A stretch of 56,163 nt of DNA from assembly GCA_036273455.1 (NCBI GenBank), contig DASUHP010000069.1, positions 1 through 56,163 of the forward strand, read 5' to 3'. Positions 33,850-42,412 of this stretch are shown one piece after another (positions within the stretch are counted from its first letter, which is position 1; every line of letters begins with the position of its first letter). Under the pieces are notes generated by a model. It saw only the letters and a list, made by a program, of their open reading frames with translations. It did not search any database and had not been told where the DNA came from. A program made the translations under genes and the position numbers. The stretch comes from CAIYRG01 sp036273455. Its GTDB lineage: Bacteria > Pseudomonadota > Alphaproteobacteria > Micropepsales > Micropepsaceae.

Positions 33850-34959
33850 TCAGTAGACGATAACCGACCGAATCGACTTGCCCTCATGCATCAGTGAAAA
33901 CGCATTATTGATGCTTTCCAGCGGCATCGTGTGGGTAATCAGGGGATCGATCGCAATTTTCCGGTCCATGTACCAGTCGACGATTTTGGGCACATCGGTG
34001 CGGCCCCTCGCGCCGCCGAATGCAGTGCCTTTCCAGACGCGGCCGGTGACAAGCTGGAATGGCCGGGTGGAGATTTCCTGTCCGGCGCCGGCGACTCCGA
34101 TGATGACACTCGTTCCCCAGCCCTTATGGCAGCATTCAAGCGCCTGACGCATGGTTTTCACATTGCCGATGCATTCGAAGCTGTAATCGGCGCCGCCTCG
34201 TGTCAGTTCGACAATGTGACCGGCGAGATCGTCCTTCAGGGCCTGCGGATTGACGTAATCGGTCATCCCGAGCCGTTCGGCGAGTTCGCGCTTTGCCGGG
34301 TTCAGGTCGATGCCGACGATCTGCGATGCGCCCACCATCCGCGCGCCCTGGATTACATTCAAACCGATGCCGCCGAGGCCAAAGACCACAACGCGCGACC
34401 CCGATTCCACTTTTGCAGTATTGATCACGGCGCCAATTCCGGTGGTGACGCCGCAGCCGATGTAGCAGGCTTTATCGAAGGGCGCGTCACTGCGGATTTT
34501 TGCCACGGCGATTTCGGGCAAGACGGCGTAATTCGAAAAAGTCGAGCAGCCCATATAATGCAGTATCGGCTTGCCGCGATATGAAAAGCGGCTGGTCCCA
34601 TCCGGCATGACGCCCTGCCCCTGGGTCGCACGAATCGCCTGACACAGATTGGTCTTCGGGTTCAGGCAATATTCGCATCGCCGGCACTCCGGCGTGTACA
34701 GAGGGATGACGTGATCCCCGGGCGCAACGGAGGTTACACCTGGGCCGGCTTCCACGACGACGCCCGCGCCTTCGTGGCCCAATATCACGGGGAATCGTCC
34801 TTCCGGATCGTCGCCCGACAGCGTGAATGCGTCGGTGTGGCAAATGCCGGTGGCCTTAAGCTCGATCAGCACTTCGCCCGCTTTCGGGCCGCCGACCTCG
34901 ACCTCTACGATCTCCAGCGGTTGGCCGGCCTCAAAAGCAATGGCGGCTCGACTCAGCAT
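33850..34959 (-). CDS. adhC: S-(hydroxymethyl)glutathione dehydrogenase / class III alcohol dehydrogenase
   Basis: The 369-residue zinc MDR enzyme has catalytic and structural zinc motifs: GICHTDAFTLSG, GHEGAGVV, then CRRCEYCLNPKTNLC (four structural Cys), SRFSYRGKPILHYMGCSTFSNYAV and the Rossmann block FGLGGIGLNVIQGARM. These are the class III features of formaldehyde detoxification through glutathione. GGGAG precedes the ATG. No FrmR regulator or FghA esterase gene is adjacent. It acts in the cytosol. Confidence 0.92.
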   Translation of the reverse strand: MLSRAAIAFEAGQPLEIVEVEVGGPKAGEVLIELKATGICHTDAFTLSGDDPEGRFPVILGHEGAGVVVEAGPGVTSVAPGDHVIPLYTPECRRCEYCLNPKTNLCQAIRATQGQGVMPDGTSRFSYRGKPILHYMGCSTFSNYAVLPEIAVAKIRSDAPFDKACYIGCGVTTGIGAVINTAKVESGSRVVVFGLGGIGLNVIQGARMVGASQIVGIDLNPAKRELAERLGMTDYVNPQALKDDLAGHIVELTRGGADYSFECIGNVKTMRQALECCHKGWGTSVIIGVAGAGQEISTRPFQLVTGRVWKGTAFGGARGRTDVPKIVDWYMDRKIAIDPLITHTMPLESINNAFSLMHEGKSIRSVIVY

Positions 34960-35045
34960 TTCTCAGCTCCCATCCCGCTCTGGTTTGTGCCCACGATAGC
35001 CTGTAGATTTTGGCGAAGGCGGAACAACAGAGGGGAACACCAATC

Positions 35046-35990
35046 ATGGCCCTGCGCAACAGGTTGACAACCGCACTCCGGATTTGCGCGCCATGCGCGA
35101 TGCTTCTCGCTCTGGCTTCGCCGGCGCTTGCCGCGCAACGTCCTGCGGGACCGGGGGCAGCGCAGCAGGTTGATGTCAAACTTGTGCTCGCCTTCGACGT
35201 GTCGCGCAGCATGGACGACGACGAGTTTGGCGTCGAGCGCGAGGGAACCGCCGCGGCATTTGCGGATCCGATGGTTGTCCAGGCTATTCAGAACGGATCG
35301 CTCGGGCGCATTGCCGTATCGCTGGTCCACTTCTCGACCGATCAGTACAATCGTGTGGTTGTCGATTGGTCGGTGATCAAGGATCGGCCCAGCGCGCTGG
35401 CTTTCGCCGCGGCAATCCGCAACGGGCCGCGGACGCCCGGCCGGCGTACTTCCATCAGCAGCGCAGTGGAACTCGGTTCGCTGCTGCTCGAAGCCAGCGA
35501 AAAGGATTTCACCGCCAGGCGCCGGGTCATCGACATCAGCGGAGACGGCCCGAACAATTTCGGCACTCCGATGACCGAAGCCCATGACAAGGCGATCGCC
35601 CAGGGCGTGGTCATCAATGGCCTGCCGGTGATGGACGACATGGCGAACGGCTATTTCCCCGATCTCGACAAATATTATGCCGGTTGCGTTACCGGCGGAC
35701 GCGGCGCTTTCGTGGTGGTGGTGAAGAGCTATCGCGATTATGCCGCCGCGATGCGGCGGAAACTCATTCTGGAGATTTCGGGCAACGAAACACTGTTGAA
35801 ACAGGCCGTGGCGCCGGCTGCTCAAAGCAAATTGCTGCGCAAAGTCGCTGCGACAGCGCCTGCACCTGCGCCGGCCCGGCCAGGCCAGGTCCAGGTGTTG
35901 CCGTCGGCACCGAATGAATTTTCTAAAAACTGCGACATCTTCGGCGGCTTTGGCGGTTTCGGACGCTTTGGCGGCTTCCGGCGGTTCTAG
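35046..35990 (+). CDS. Secreted DUF1194 (VWA-like) protein, copy 1
   Basis: The 314-residue protein from ATG 35046 has a signal peptide (CAMLLALASPALA, cleavage after AQR). The mature domain is DUF1194, with a MIDAS-like start VKLVLAFDVSRSMDDDEF, RTSISSAVELGSLLLEASE, VIDISGDGPNNFG and GCVTGGRGAFVVVVKSYRDYAAAMRRKL. A VWA fold is likely. The C-terminus is a Pro/Ala linker ending in a Gly/Phe-rich tail (FGGFGGFGRFGG). An upstream TTG start at 35010 is rejected. Copy 2 follows 24 bases later. Function unknown. Confidence 0.85.
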   Translation: MALRNRLTTALRICAPCAMLLALASPALAAQRPAGPGAAQQVDVKLVLAFDVSRSMDDDEFGVEREGTAAAFADPMVVQAIQNGSLGRIAVSLVHFSTDQYNRVVVDWSVIKDRPSALAFAAAIRNGPRTPGRRTSISSAVELGSLLLEASEKDFTARRRVIDISGDGPNNFGTPMTEAHDKAIAQGVVINGLPVMDDMANGYFPDLDKYYAGCVTGGRGAFVVVVKSYRDYAAAMRRKLILEISGNETLLKQAVAPAAQSKLLRKVAATAPAPAPARPGQVQVLPSAPNEFSKNCDIFGGFGGFGRFGGFRRF

Positions 35991-36013
35991 CTTTCAGGCG
36001 CGGAATCAGTCTC

Positions 36014-36922
36014 ATGTCTCTCCGCAAGCGGCTGTCGAGCGTCGTGCGATTTGGCGGGCCATTCGCACTAATGCTCGCCCTCTGTTCGTCCGCTCCGGCA
36101 GCGCAGCGTCCGGTCGCGCCGGCGCAGCAGCAGGCCGATGTGAAACTCGTGCTTGCATTCGATGTCTCTCCCAGCATGGATAATGAGGAATATGCCGTCG
36201 AGCGTGAGGGCACGGCCGCGGCATTTTCCGATCCGAATGTCCTCCAGGCGATCCAGAACGGGTCCCTCGGACGCATCGCTGTGGCGCTGATCCAGTTCTC
36301 GAGTCAGCAATTCAATCGCGTGATGATCGACTGGACAGTAGTCAAGGACAAGCAAACTGCCCTTGCATTTGCTGCTGCCGTTCACAATTTGCCGCGCAAT
36401 CCGGGCCGGCGAACTTCGATCAGCAGCGCGCTTGAGCTCGGCTCGCTTCTGCTGGAGTCGAGCGAAAAGGACATCAGTGCAAGCCGGCGCGTGATCGATG
36501 TCACCGGCGATGGTCCGAACAATTTCGGCAACGCGATGACCGATGCGCACGACAAAGTGGTGGCGCAGGGCATTATCATCAATGGCCTGCCGGTTATGGA
36601 TGATATGGCCAACGGCTATTTCGCCGATCTCGACAAATATTATGCCGGCTGCGTTACTGGCGGGCGTGGCGCTTTTGTCGTGGTCGTAAAGAGCTATCGC
36701 GATTACGCCACGGCCATGCGACGCAAACTGATCCTTGAGATTTCCGGCAACGAGACGCGGTTGAAGCAGGCAATGGCGCCGGCCGGTCAAAGCCGGTTGT
36801 TGCGCAAAGTCGCCGCACCGGCGCGGCCGGGCCAGGTGCAGGTATTGCCGTCGGGGCCGAACGAGTTTTCCAAAAACTGCGATATCCCGTTCGGCGGTTT
36901 TGGCGGGTTCGGCCGGTTCTGA
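36014..36922 (+). CDS. Secreted DUF1194 (VWA-like) protein, copy 2
   Basis: The 302-residue protein is a close tandem paralogue of the upstream gene: signal peptide (FGGPFALMLALCSSAPAAQR), VKLVLAFDVSPSMDNEEY, RTSISSALELGSLLLESSE, VIDVTGDGPNNFG and GCVTGGRGAFVVVVKSYRDY. It keeps the same type of short C-terminal tail, NCDIPFGGFGGFGRF. It overlaps no neighbour and converges on the secreted metallo-beta-lactamase gene; the stop codons touch (36922/36923). Confidence 0.85.
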   Translation: MSLRKRLSSVVRFGGPFALMLALCSSAPAAQRPVAPAQQQADVKLVLAFDVSPSMDNEEYAVEREGTAAAFSDPNVLQAIQNGSLGRIAVALIQFSSQQFNRVMIDWTVVKDKQTALAFAAAVHNLPRNPGRRTSISSALELGSLLLESSEKDISASRRVIDVTGDGPNNFGNAMTDAHDKVVAQGIIINGLPVMDDMANGYFADLDKYYAGCVTGGRGAFVVVVKSYRDYATAMRRKLILEISGNETRLKQAMAPAGQSRLLRKVAAPARPGQVQVLPSGPNEFSKNCDIPFGGFGGFGRF

Positions 36923-38017
36923 CTATTTCGTATAGGTCTTGCTGAATCCGTTGCGCTGGTTGGTGACCGTAAAGCTGCCGTCGCGCTGCGCCGAAACCTT
37001 GATCCAGTAAGCCTTGCCGTTATGGACTGGCGCCGGCGGAGCGGCAGCACCGGCCGGGGGCGCGTCAATCGCCGCGACCGGCATCACCGGCGGTTGCTCG
37101 TCGATCAGATTGGCGATGAACATTCCGGGCTGGGTATATTCCTGTCCGCTCAGCTGCGAGAAATGGATCTGCCATAGATCTTCCAGTCCGGGCGAGGTGT
37201 GGATGCTCATCATCGTGCGCGGATCGCCGCCTTTGCGGGTGCCATTGTTCATGATCGCCACGCGCGGCTGCAGCGCATGAATCATCACCGGCGAGTTGGA
37301 GCTTTCGACGCCGTGATGCAGGCCAAGAAACAAATCGACCGGCGGCAGACGGGTCACCGGGCACATCAGCTTGAATTCCATATTGCGCGTCAGATCGCCG
37401 AGATGCGCGGTATGGAAACGTCCGAATGTGATGTAGCTCGCCACCGACATCGGATCTTCCATATTGTTGTCGAAAGGCTGGAAGCGCGCGCATTCCGGAT
37501 TGGGCTTGTTCGCACCGGGAAGAGCGGTCGCTGAGATCATCTCTCCCGCCGACGCGACGATGCGCCAATCAACATCCCTGAGCGCAATGCGGTCGCCGGG
37601 TCTGGGAATGGTGTGTTTCGCCTTTGCGTAGAGGCGGGGATAGACATCGCGCTCCCAATCGGCACCGGCGCCGGGCTGCACATTTGGTCCATGGTCGATG
37701 AATTCGCGTATCGGAATCTGTTTCGACAATTCCTCCATGCCGCCAAAGTGATCAGCATGATAATGGGTCAGAATCAGGTGATCGATTTGCGTCAGATGCG
37801 CATCTCTCACCGCGTCCATGATCCGTCCTGCGTCGCGTACCGCGCCATTGGCATTGCCGGTGTCGATCAGCACCGACTCACCGGCCGGGGTGACAAACAG
37901 CGTGGCGTTGCCGCCTTCGACGTCGACGACATAAATTTCCAATGTGGTTCCTGGCTGCGCCGCTGCCGATGCTACCGACAGCAGCAGTGCCGAAATCGCG
38001 GTCATGGCGATGCGCAT
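36923..38017 (-). CDS. Secreted metallo-beta-lactamase-fold hydrolase
   Basis: The 364-residue protein has a signal peptide (AISALLLSVASAAA) and the ComEC/Rec2-like MBL signature: VVDVEGGNATLFVTPAGESVLIDTG, and zinc motif LTHYHADHFGG (HxHxDH) near residue 85. Further ligands may be in TAHLGDLT and LGLHHGVESSN. The C-terminus has a Pro/Ala segment and a small extra domain. GGGAGG precedes ATG 38017. Substrate unknown; with a signal peptide it is periplasmic or secreted. Confidence 0.85.
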   Translation of the reverse strand: MRIAMTAISALLLSVASAAAQPGTTLEIYVVDVEGGNATLFVTPAGESVLIDTGNANGAVRDAGRIMDAVRDAHLTQIDHLILTHYHADHFGGMEELSKQIPIREFIDHGPNVQPGAGADWERDVYPRLYAKAKHTIPRPGDRIALRDVDWRIVASAGEMISATALPGANKPNPECARFQPFDNNMEDPMSVASYITFGRFHTAHLGDLTRNMEFKLMCPVTRLPPVDLFLGLHHGVESSNSPVMIHALQPRVAIMNNGTRKGGDPRTMMSIHTSPGLEDLWQIHFSQLSGQEYTQPGMFIANLIDEQPPVMPVAAIDAPPAGAAAPPAPVHNGKAYWIKVSAQRDGSFTVTNQRNGFSKTYTK

Positions 38018-38124
38018 GGTGACCTCCCTGAGTGGCGCGATCCTACATCAGCCGGCATCGCGCAGCCATTGTGGCATGGCAACTTGCGTATTACGGTTGT
38101 GCAAATTTCGCGAGGTTTGGCGTC

Positions 38125-39012
38125 ATGAAACTGCATCTGCTTTTCGCGGCATTGTCATGCGCATGCACTTTCCCGGCATTGGCACAGCCGGCTGCGCAGG
38201 GGATTCCGGACTTTTCCGGGTTGTGGGCCCACCCCAATGTCGGAATTGAAACGCCGGTCTCCGGCCCCAGCCCCGTCCACCACAAGGGCGGGGCGATCGG
38301 GTCGGCACTGCTGGTTGGTGATGACACCAATCCGGTCCTCAAACCGGCGACCGCTGCCATCATTCGCCGCAACAGCCAGATTTCGCTTTCCGGGCATGCA
38401 TTTCCCGACCCGGACAATCAATGCATGTCGCAGCCGGTACCCTATATCTTCTGGAATTTCGAGATCGAGCTGCTGCAGCAGCCGGACAAAGTCACCATCC
38501 TGTACAATCATGATCATGATTTTCGCGACGTGCGCCTGAACCAGACGCATCCGGCAAATATCGTGCCGTCCTGGCATGGCGACTCGGTTGGTCACTACGA
38601 AGGCGACACGCTGGTCGTGGATACCATCGGGATCAAGACAGGCCCATGGAGTTCGCTCGACCGTTTTGGCACTCCGTATACGAATGCCCTTCATGTCACC
38701 GAGCGCTACCGGTTTCTGCCTTACGAAGAGGCAAAGGCGGCGCAGGCGCGCGGCGCAAAAGAATGGGGCCATGTCGGCGCGTATGACATCGATCCCAATT
38801 ATCGCGGGCGCGGCATGCAGCTGGAATTCAAGGTCGATGATCCGGGCGTGTTCACCATGCCGTACAGCGCGACCGTCACCTATCTGGCGTCAATCAACAA
38901 GGATTGGGAAGAACGCGTCTGTGCTGAGAATACTGAGCATTATTACACGCTGACGAATTATTATTCCGACAAGAGCGCACATATTCCGACGGCGGATAAA
39001 CCGGACTTCTGA
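38125..39012 (+). CDS. Secreted protein of the GHYEGDTL family, copy B
   Basis: The 295-residue protein from ATG 38125 (GAGG upstream) has a signal peptide (LFAALSCACTFPALAQ) and shares with copy A: FSGLWAHPNVG, LVGDDTNPVLKPATAAIIRR, HPANIVPSWHGDSVGHYEGDTLVVDT, FTMPYSATVTY and VCAENTEHYYTL. So the pattern is spread over the whole length. It is followed 12 bases later by the cyclase-fold gene, suggesting an operon. Function unknown. Confidence 0.8.
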   Translation: MKLHLLFAALSCACTFPALAQPAAQGIPDFSGLWAHPNVGIETPVSGPSPVHHKGGAIGSALLVGDDTNPVLKPATAAIIRRNSQISLSGHAFPDPDNQCMSQPVPYIFWNFEIELLQQPDKVTILYNHDHDFRDVRLNQTHPANIVPSWHGDSVGHYEGDTLVVDTIGIKTGPWSSLDRFGTPYTNALHVTERYRFLPYEEAKAAQARGAKEWGHVGAYDIDPNYRGRGMQLEFKVDDPGVFTMPYSATVTYLASINKDWEERVCAENTEHYYTLTNYYSDKSAHIPTADKPDF

Positions 39013-39023
39013 GGGGCAATGTG

Positions 39024-40055
39024 ATGAGGAAAACACTGACCGCGGCTGCGCTGTGCAGCGCAATGGCATTGGCGGCGGCGACCGCCCTTGTGATTCATTC
39101 TCCCGGCCATGCTGCCGCGGCAGCGCCCGCGCCGCCACCGGACACACAGGCGCTGCGCGCGCAGTACGAGCGCTGGCGCACCGACTTCAAGACCTGGGGC
39201 AAATGGGCGCCGGTCGGTCAGGAATCCGCCGGCACGACGAGTCTGATCACGCCGGAAAAAGTCGCTTCCGCGATGAAACTGGTGAAAAGCGGAATCGTGA
39301 TTTCGCTCGCCCATGCCGAACCGCAAATGGTTGCTGCGGATGTCAACGAAGCCGGCATTTTCCACCGCGTGACCAACACCATCACCGATGGCGGCACGAC
39401 CGACAATTACTCGGTGAGCTATCACGGCCAGACGGTGGCCCATATCGACACCTGGTGCCACTTTTTCGAAAACGGCCTGATGTATAACGGCGTGCCGGTC
39501 GCGGGAAATCTCAACCGCGAAAACGGCTGCATCAAGGGCAACATCATGACATGGCGGAAGGGCATCACGACCCGCGCCGTGCTCTATGACATTCCGCAGC
39601 TCAAGGGCGTGGACTGGATCGATCCCAACACGCCGATAACGCGTGCCGATCTGGAAGCATGGGAGCGAAAAGCCGGCGTGAAAATCGGGCCGGGCGACAT
39701 TCCGCTGCTCTATACGGGCCGCTGGAAGCGGCGCGCGGCGCTCGGCCCGTGGACCGGCCAGGTCGCGGGCTATTATCCCGACACGATCCCGTGGATGCAT
39801 GACCGTCTGCCGGCATTCATCGGGCATGATTTCAACATCGACTGGAATCCGCGCCCGGGCTGGGAGGGCATGCGCAATCCGATCCATGTCGCGGTGCTGA
39901 ACTGGATGGGGATCAATATTGTCGAATGTCTCGATCTCGAAGATCTGGTGGCGACCGCGCGGCGGCTGAATCGCTACGAATTCGCAATTACATTTGCGCC
40001 GCTGCCGGTGGAAGGCGGCACAGGCTCTCCAGTCAACCCACTGGTGTATTTTTAG
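39024..40055 (+). CDS. Secreted cyclase-family hydrolase (kynurenine formamidase-like fold)
   Basis: The 343-residue protein from ATG 39024 (a GTG three bases upstream is in frame but less likely) has a signal peptide (ALCSAMALAAATALVIHSPGHA). The cyclase motif HxDxxxH is seen in VAHIDTWCHFF with an upstream YHGQT. It fits PF04199-type metal-dependent hydrolases. GAGGGG precedes the start. It lies 11 bases after copy B of the GHYEGDTL protein. The substrate is not known; exported members of this family act on amide or ester bonds. Confidence 0.78.
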   Translation: MRKTLTAAALCSAMALAAATALVIHSPGHAAAAAPAPPPDTQALRAQYERWRTDFKTWGKWAPVGQESAGTTSLITPEKVASAMKLVKSGIVISLAHAEPQMVAADVNEAGIFHRVTNTITDGGTTDNYSVSYHGQTVAHIDTWCHFFENGLMYNGVPVAGNLNRENGCIKGNIMTWRKGITTRAVLYDIPQLKGVDWIDPNTPITRADLEAWERKAGVKIGPGDIPLLYTGRWKRRAALGPWTGQVAGYYPDTIPWMHDRLPAFIGHDFNIDWNPRPGWEGMRNPIHVAVLNWMGINIVECLDLEDLVATARRLNRYEFAITFAPLPVEGGTGSPVNPLVYF

Positions 40056-40378
40056 CGCGGGCCGTGCCGGCGTTGAACCGGCAGCAGACTGACTATATAT
40101 TGTGGCGGACGCAAAGTGCGCCCCAATGCGGATGTGAACTGCAACTGCACTACTGCACTACTGTGCAGTCGGGTGTAAACATTAACAGCTATTGCATTGC
40201 GTTCTCCGCAGGCGCGCGCGTCTTCTGTGCCTGTCCGCCGCAACCCGGAGGGCGGAGGTGGAGGCGCAAAGATCACCTATACTGTAGGACTAAACCTATC
40301 CACGCACCTGGTCAAGCGCAAAAAAGGCCGTGCCATACAGCCGCGCGCAAATCGCAAGGTCGGTCTGGAATCGGCCTG
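40056..40378. other. Gene-free stretch with inverted repeat
   Basis: This 323-base gap between two converging genes holds no convincing ORF. It contains ACTGCAC at 40144-40150 and a perfect inverted repeat ACTGCAC-TACT-GTGCAGT at 40152-40169, and short runs of TATATA (about 40092). No terminator with a T run is clear. No known riboswitch or RNA is recognised. Confidence 0.6.
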
Positions 40379-41149
40379 TCAGATTCCGCCGTACCATGTC
40401 GCGGCGCTGTTGCCGCCACGGGTGCCGCCGAATTTGTCCATGCTGTCGACCAGCACGAGCTTCTGCAGATATTTGACGTTCTTGTAGCCCAGTTGCCGCG
40501 CCAGCTTGAGGCGCACCGGCGCGCCATGATCGGCAGGCAATGCGTCGCCATTCATCCCATAGGCGATCAACGTCTGCGGATGTGTGGCTTCGGCCATATC
40601 GACGCTGTCCCAGAACAGGCGCACGATACCCGTGTGTTCCTGTGGGTTCGGGAACGGCACGAACATGACAAAACGCGCTTCGGGCTTGACCCCGACCTGA
40701 TCCAGAATGTGCGACAGCCGCACTCCGGTCCATTCCGCTATAAAGGACCAGCCCTGTTCGCAGGCCTGCAGGATGATATGGTTCTGCGCCGGCATGCGCC
40801 TGAGATCGTCCATCGAGAATGATGCCGGGCGGGTCACCAGGCCCTCGACCTTCAGATTCCAGTCCTTGAAGCCATTCGCCAGCATCGTGCGATACCCGTC
40901 ATCCTTCGGCGCCGGGCCGTTGGTCGGATGGACTTTGGAAATCTTATCGCGGGTAAATTCGCGCGCGAGCGGCTGACCGGATGAGAGCAGACGCTGTACC
41001 GAATAGGTGAAGGATTCGCCGAGCCCCTCGATGCTGTGACCGTCGGGCGTAATGGCGCCATAGCGCGCGCCGAGCGCACCTGCTCCGATACCTGCCGCAC
41101 CGACAACGCCGGCGGTTATCAGCCCGCGCCGTGTCAGGAGTTTGCCCAT
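40379..41149 (-). CDS. Tat-exported molybdopterin oxidoreductase (sulfite oxidase/MsrP fold)
   Basis: From ATG 41149 the protein is 256 residues with a Tat-like N-terminus (TRRGLITAGVVGAAGIGAGAL). The Mo ligand Cys is in LQACEQGWSFIAEWTG near residue 130, and the fold is supported by RLSHILDQVG and APVRLKLARQLGYKNVKYL. It belongs to the sulfite oxidase/YedY family and lacks the haem b domain. It is divergent from the Tat amidohydrolase at 41231. A longer reading from 41356 is rejected because it overlaps the divergent gene and its signal would not be N-terminal. Partner membrane subunits are not adjacent. Confidence 0.87.
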   Translation of the reverse strand: MGKLLTRRGLITAGVVGAAGIGAGALGARYGAITPDGHSIEGLGESFTYSVQRLLSSGQPLAREFTRDKISKVHPTNGPAPKDDGYRTMLANGFKDWNLKVEGLVTRPASFSMDDLRRMPAQNHIILQACEQGWSFIAEWTGVRLSHILDQVGVKPEARFVMFVPFPNPQEHTGIVRLFWDSVDMAEATHPQTLIAYGMNGDALPADHGAPVRLKLARQLGYKNVKYLQKLVLVDSMDKFGGTRGGNSAATWYGGI

Positions 41150-41230
41150 TACCCGATCGCTCCCGAAAGAGACCGCCACACTATGCCCGAAAATGCTATC
41201 ATAATCCAAACCGTGATCTGGGAGAATCGG

Positions 41231-42265
41231 ATGGGACCGACTGGCATGACGCGGCGGGAGATGGTGGCCTGCGGCGCGGCGGCTGGCCTGGCTGTCACGT
41301 GGCCCGGGTGGCCGGCATTGGGGCAAACCACCCGAACCATCGATTTCCATCACCATTTCAATCCGCCATTCCTGGTCCAGGCGTCGGAGGGCAATCGCGT
41401 CGGCGCGGGCGATGCCAACGGATTGAATTGGGAATTGTCCTATTCGCTCGAGGACATGGACAAAGGCGGCATTGCCAAATCCGTGTTGTCGCCGCCGACC
41501 GGATTTACCGAACGCACCGATCCGTCACAACGCAACGCCATGATTCGCAAGGTGAACGAATACGGCGCCGAACTCGTGCGCGATCATCCGACGCGCTTTG
41601 TGCAACTGGTTTACATGCCGCTGCCCGATGTCGAGGCATCGCTGAAGGAAATCACCTACGGCTTCGACACGCTGAAGGTGGTGGGCGTCGGATTCGCGAC
41701 ATCCTATGGCGAAAAATATGTCAGCGATCCGTCTTTCGCGCCGGTGTTCGAGGAGCTCAACCGCCGCCGTGCCGTCGCCTATTTCCATCCGCTGGCGGGC
41801 GCGTGCTGCACGCGGCTAATTCCGGGCATGCCGCTCGAAACCAATCTGGTCGAGATTCCCTATGACACGGCGCGCGCAGTAATCGGCTTCCTGCTCTCCG
41901 GCGCGTTTCGCCGCTATCCGGATGTGAAATTCGTGTTCTCGCATTCGGGCGGGGCGGTGCCGATGTTTGCCGGCCGCTTCGACCGCCTGCTGCAGAAAAC
42001 CGATCTGTCGAAAGTCGCGCCGGACGGCATCAACGCCGAATTCCGCAAGCTGTATTACGAAACCGCCAATGCGAACTCACCCCCGACAATGGCCGCGCTT
42101 CTGAAATTCGCGCCATTGAGCCAGGTGATGTTCGGCAGCGACCATCCCTATGTATCCGATACGGACAATCTCGCCGATCTGAAGAGTTGCGGACTGTCGC
42201 AAACGCAGATGAACGCGATTCTCTACGAGAATGCTCAACGCCTGATTCCGGGACTGCGGGCCTGA
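41231..42265 (+). CDS. Tat-exported amidohydrolase (metal-dependent, PF04909 type)
   Basis: From ATG 41231 (GGGAG upstream) the protein is 344 residues. It starts with a Tat-like signal (MTRREMVACGAAAGLAVTW). Metal ligands fit the amidohydrolase_2 family: DFHHHFNPP, a His in AVAYFHPLAG, FSHSGGAVPMF and GSDHPYV. This family includes decarboxylases such as ACMSD and gamma-resorcylate decarboxylase. The longer upstream readings overlap the divergent gene. Substrate unknown. It is exported, which is unusual for this family's decarboxylases. Confidence 0.85.
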   Translation: MGPTGMTRREMVACGAAAGLAVTWPGWPALGQTTRTIDFHHHFNPPFLVQASEGNRVGAGDANGLNWELSYSLEDMDKGGIAKSVLSPPTGFTERTDPSQRNAMIRKVNEYGAELVRDHPTRFVQLVYMPLPDVEASLKEITYGFDTLKVVGVGFATSYGEKYVSDPSFAPVFEELNRRRAVAYFHPLAGACCTRLIPGMPLETNLVEIPYDTARAVIGFLLSGAFRRYPDVKFVFSHSGGAVPMFAGRFDRLLQKTDLSKVAPDGINAEFRKLYYETANANSPPTMAALLKFAPLSQVMFGSDHPYVSDTDNLADLKSCGLSQTQMNAILYENAQRLIPGLRA

Positions 42266-42412
42266 TCACGTCCCCTCGTGTCATGGCCGGGCGCAAAGCG
42301 ACCAGGCCACCCAGCCACGCAGCGTCTGCGGCGTGGCTAAATTTCTTGCGGCCGCAGATGCGGGCGCGCTGGGTGGGCGGGTCAAACCGCCCTTGACACT
42401 GTGGGGTGCCGT

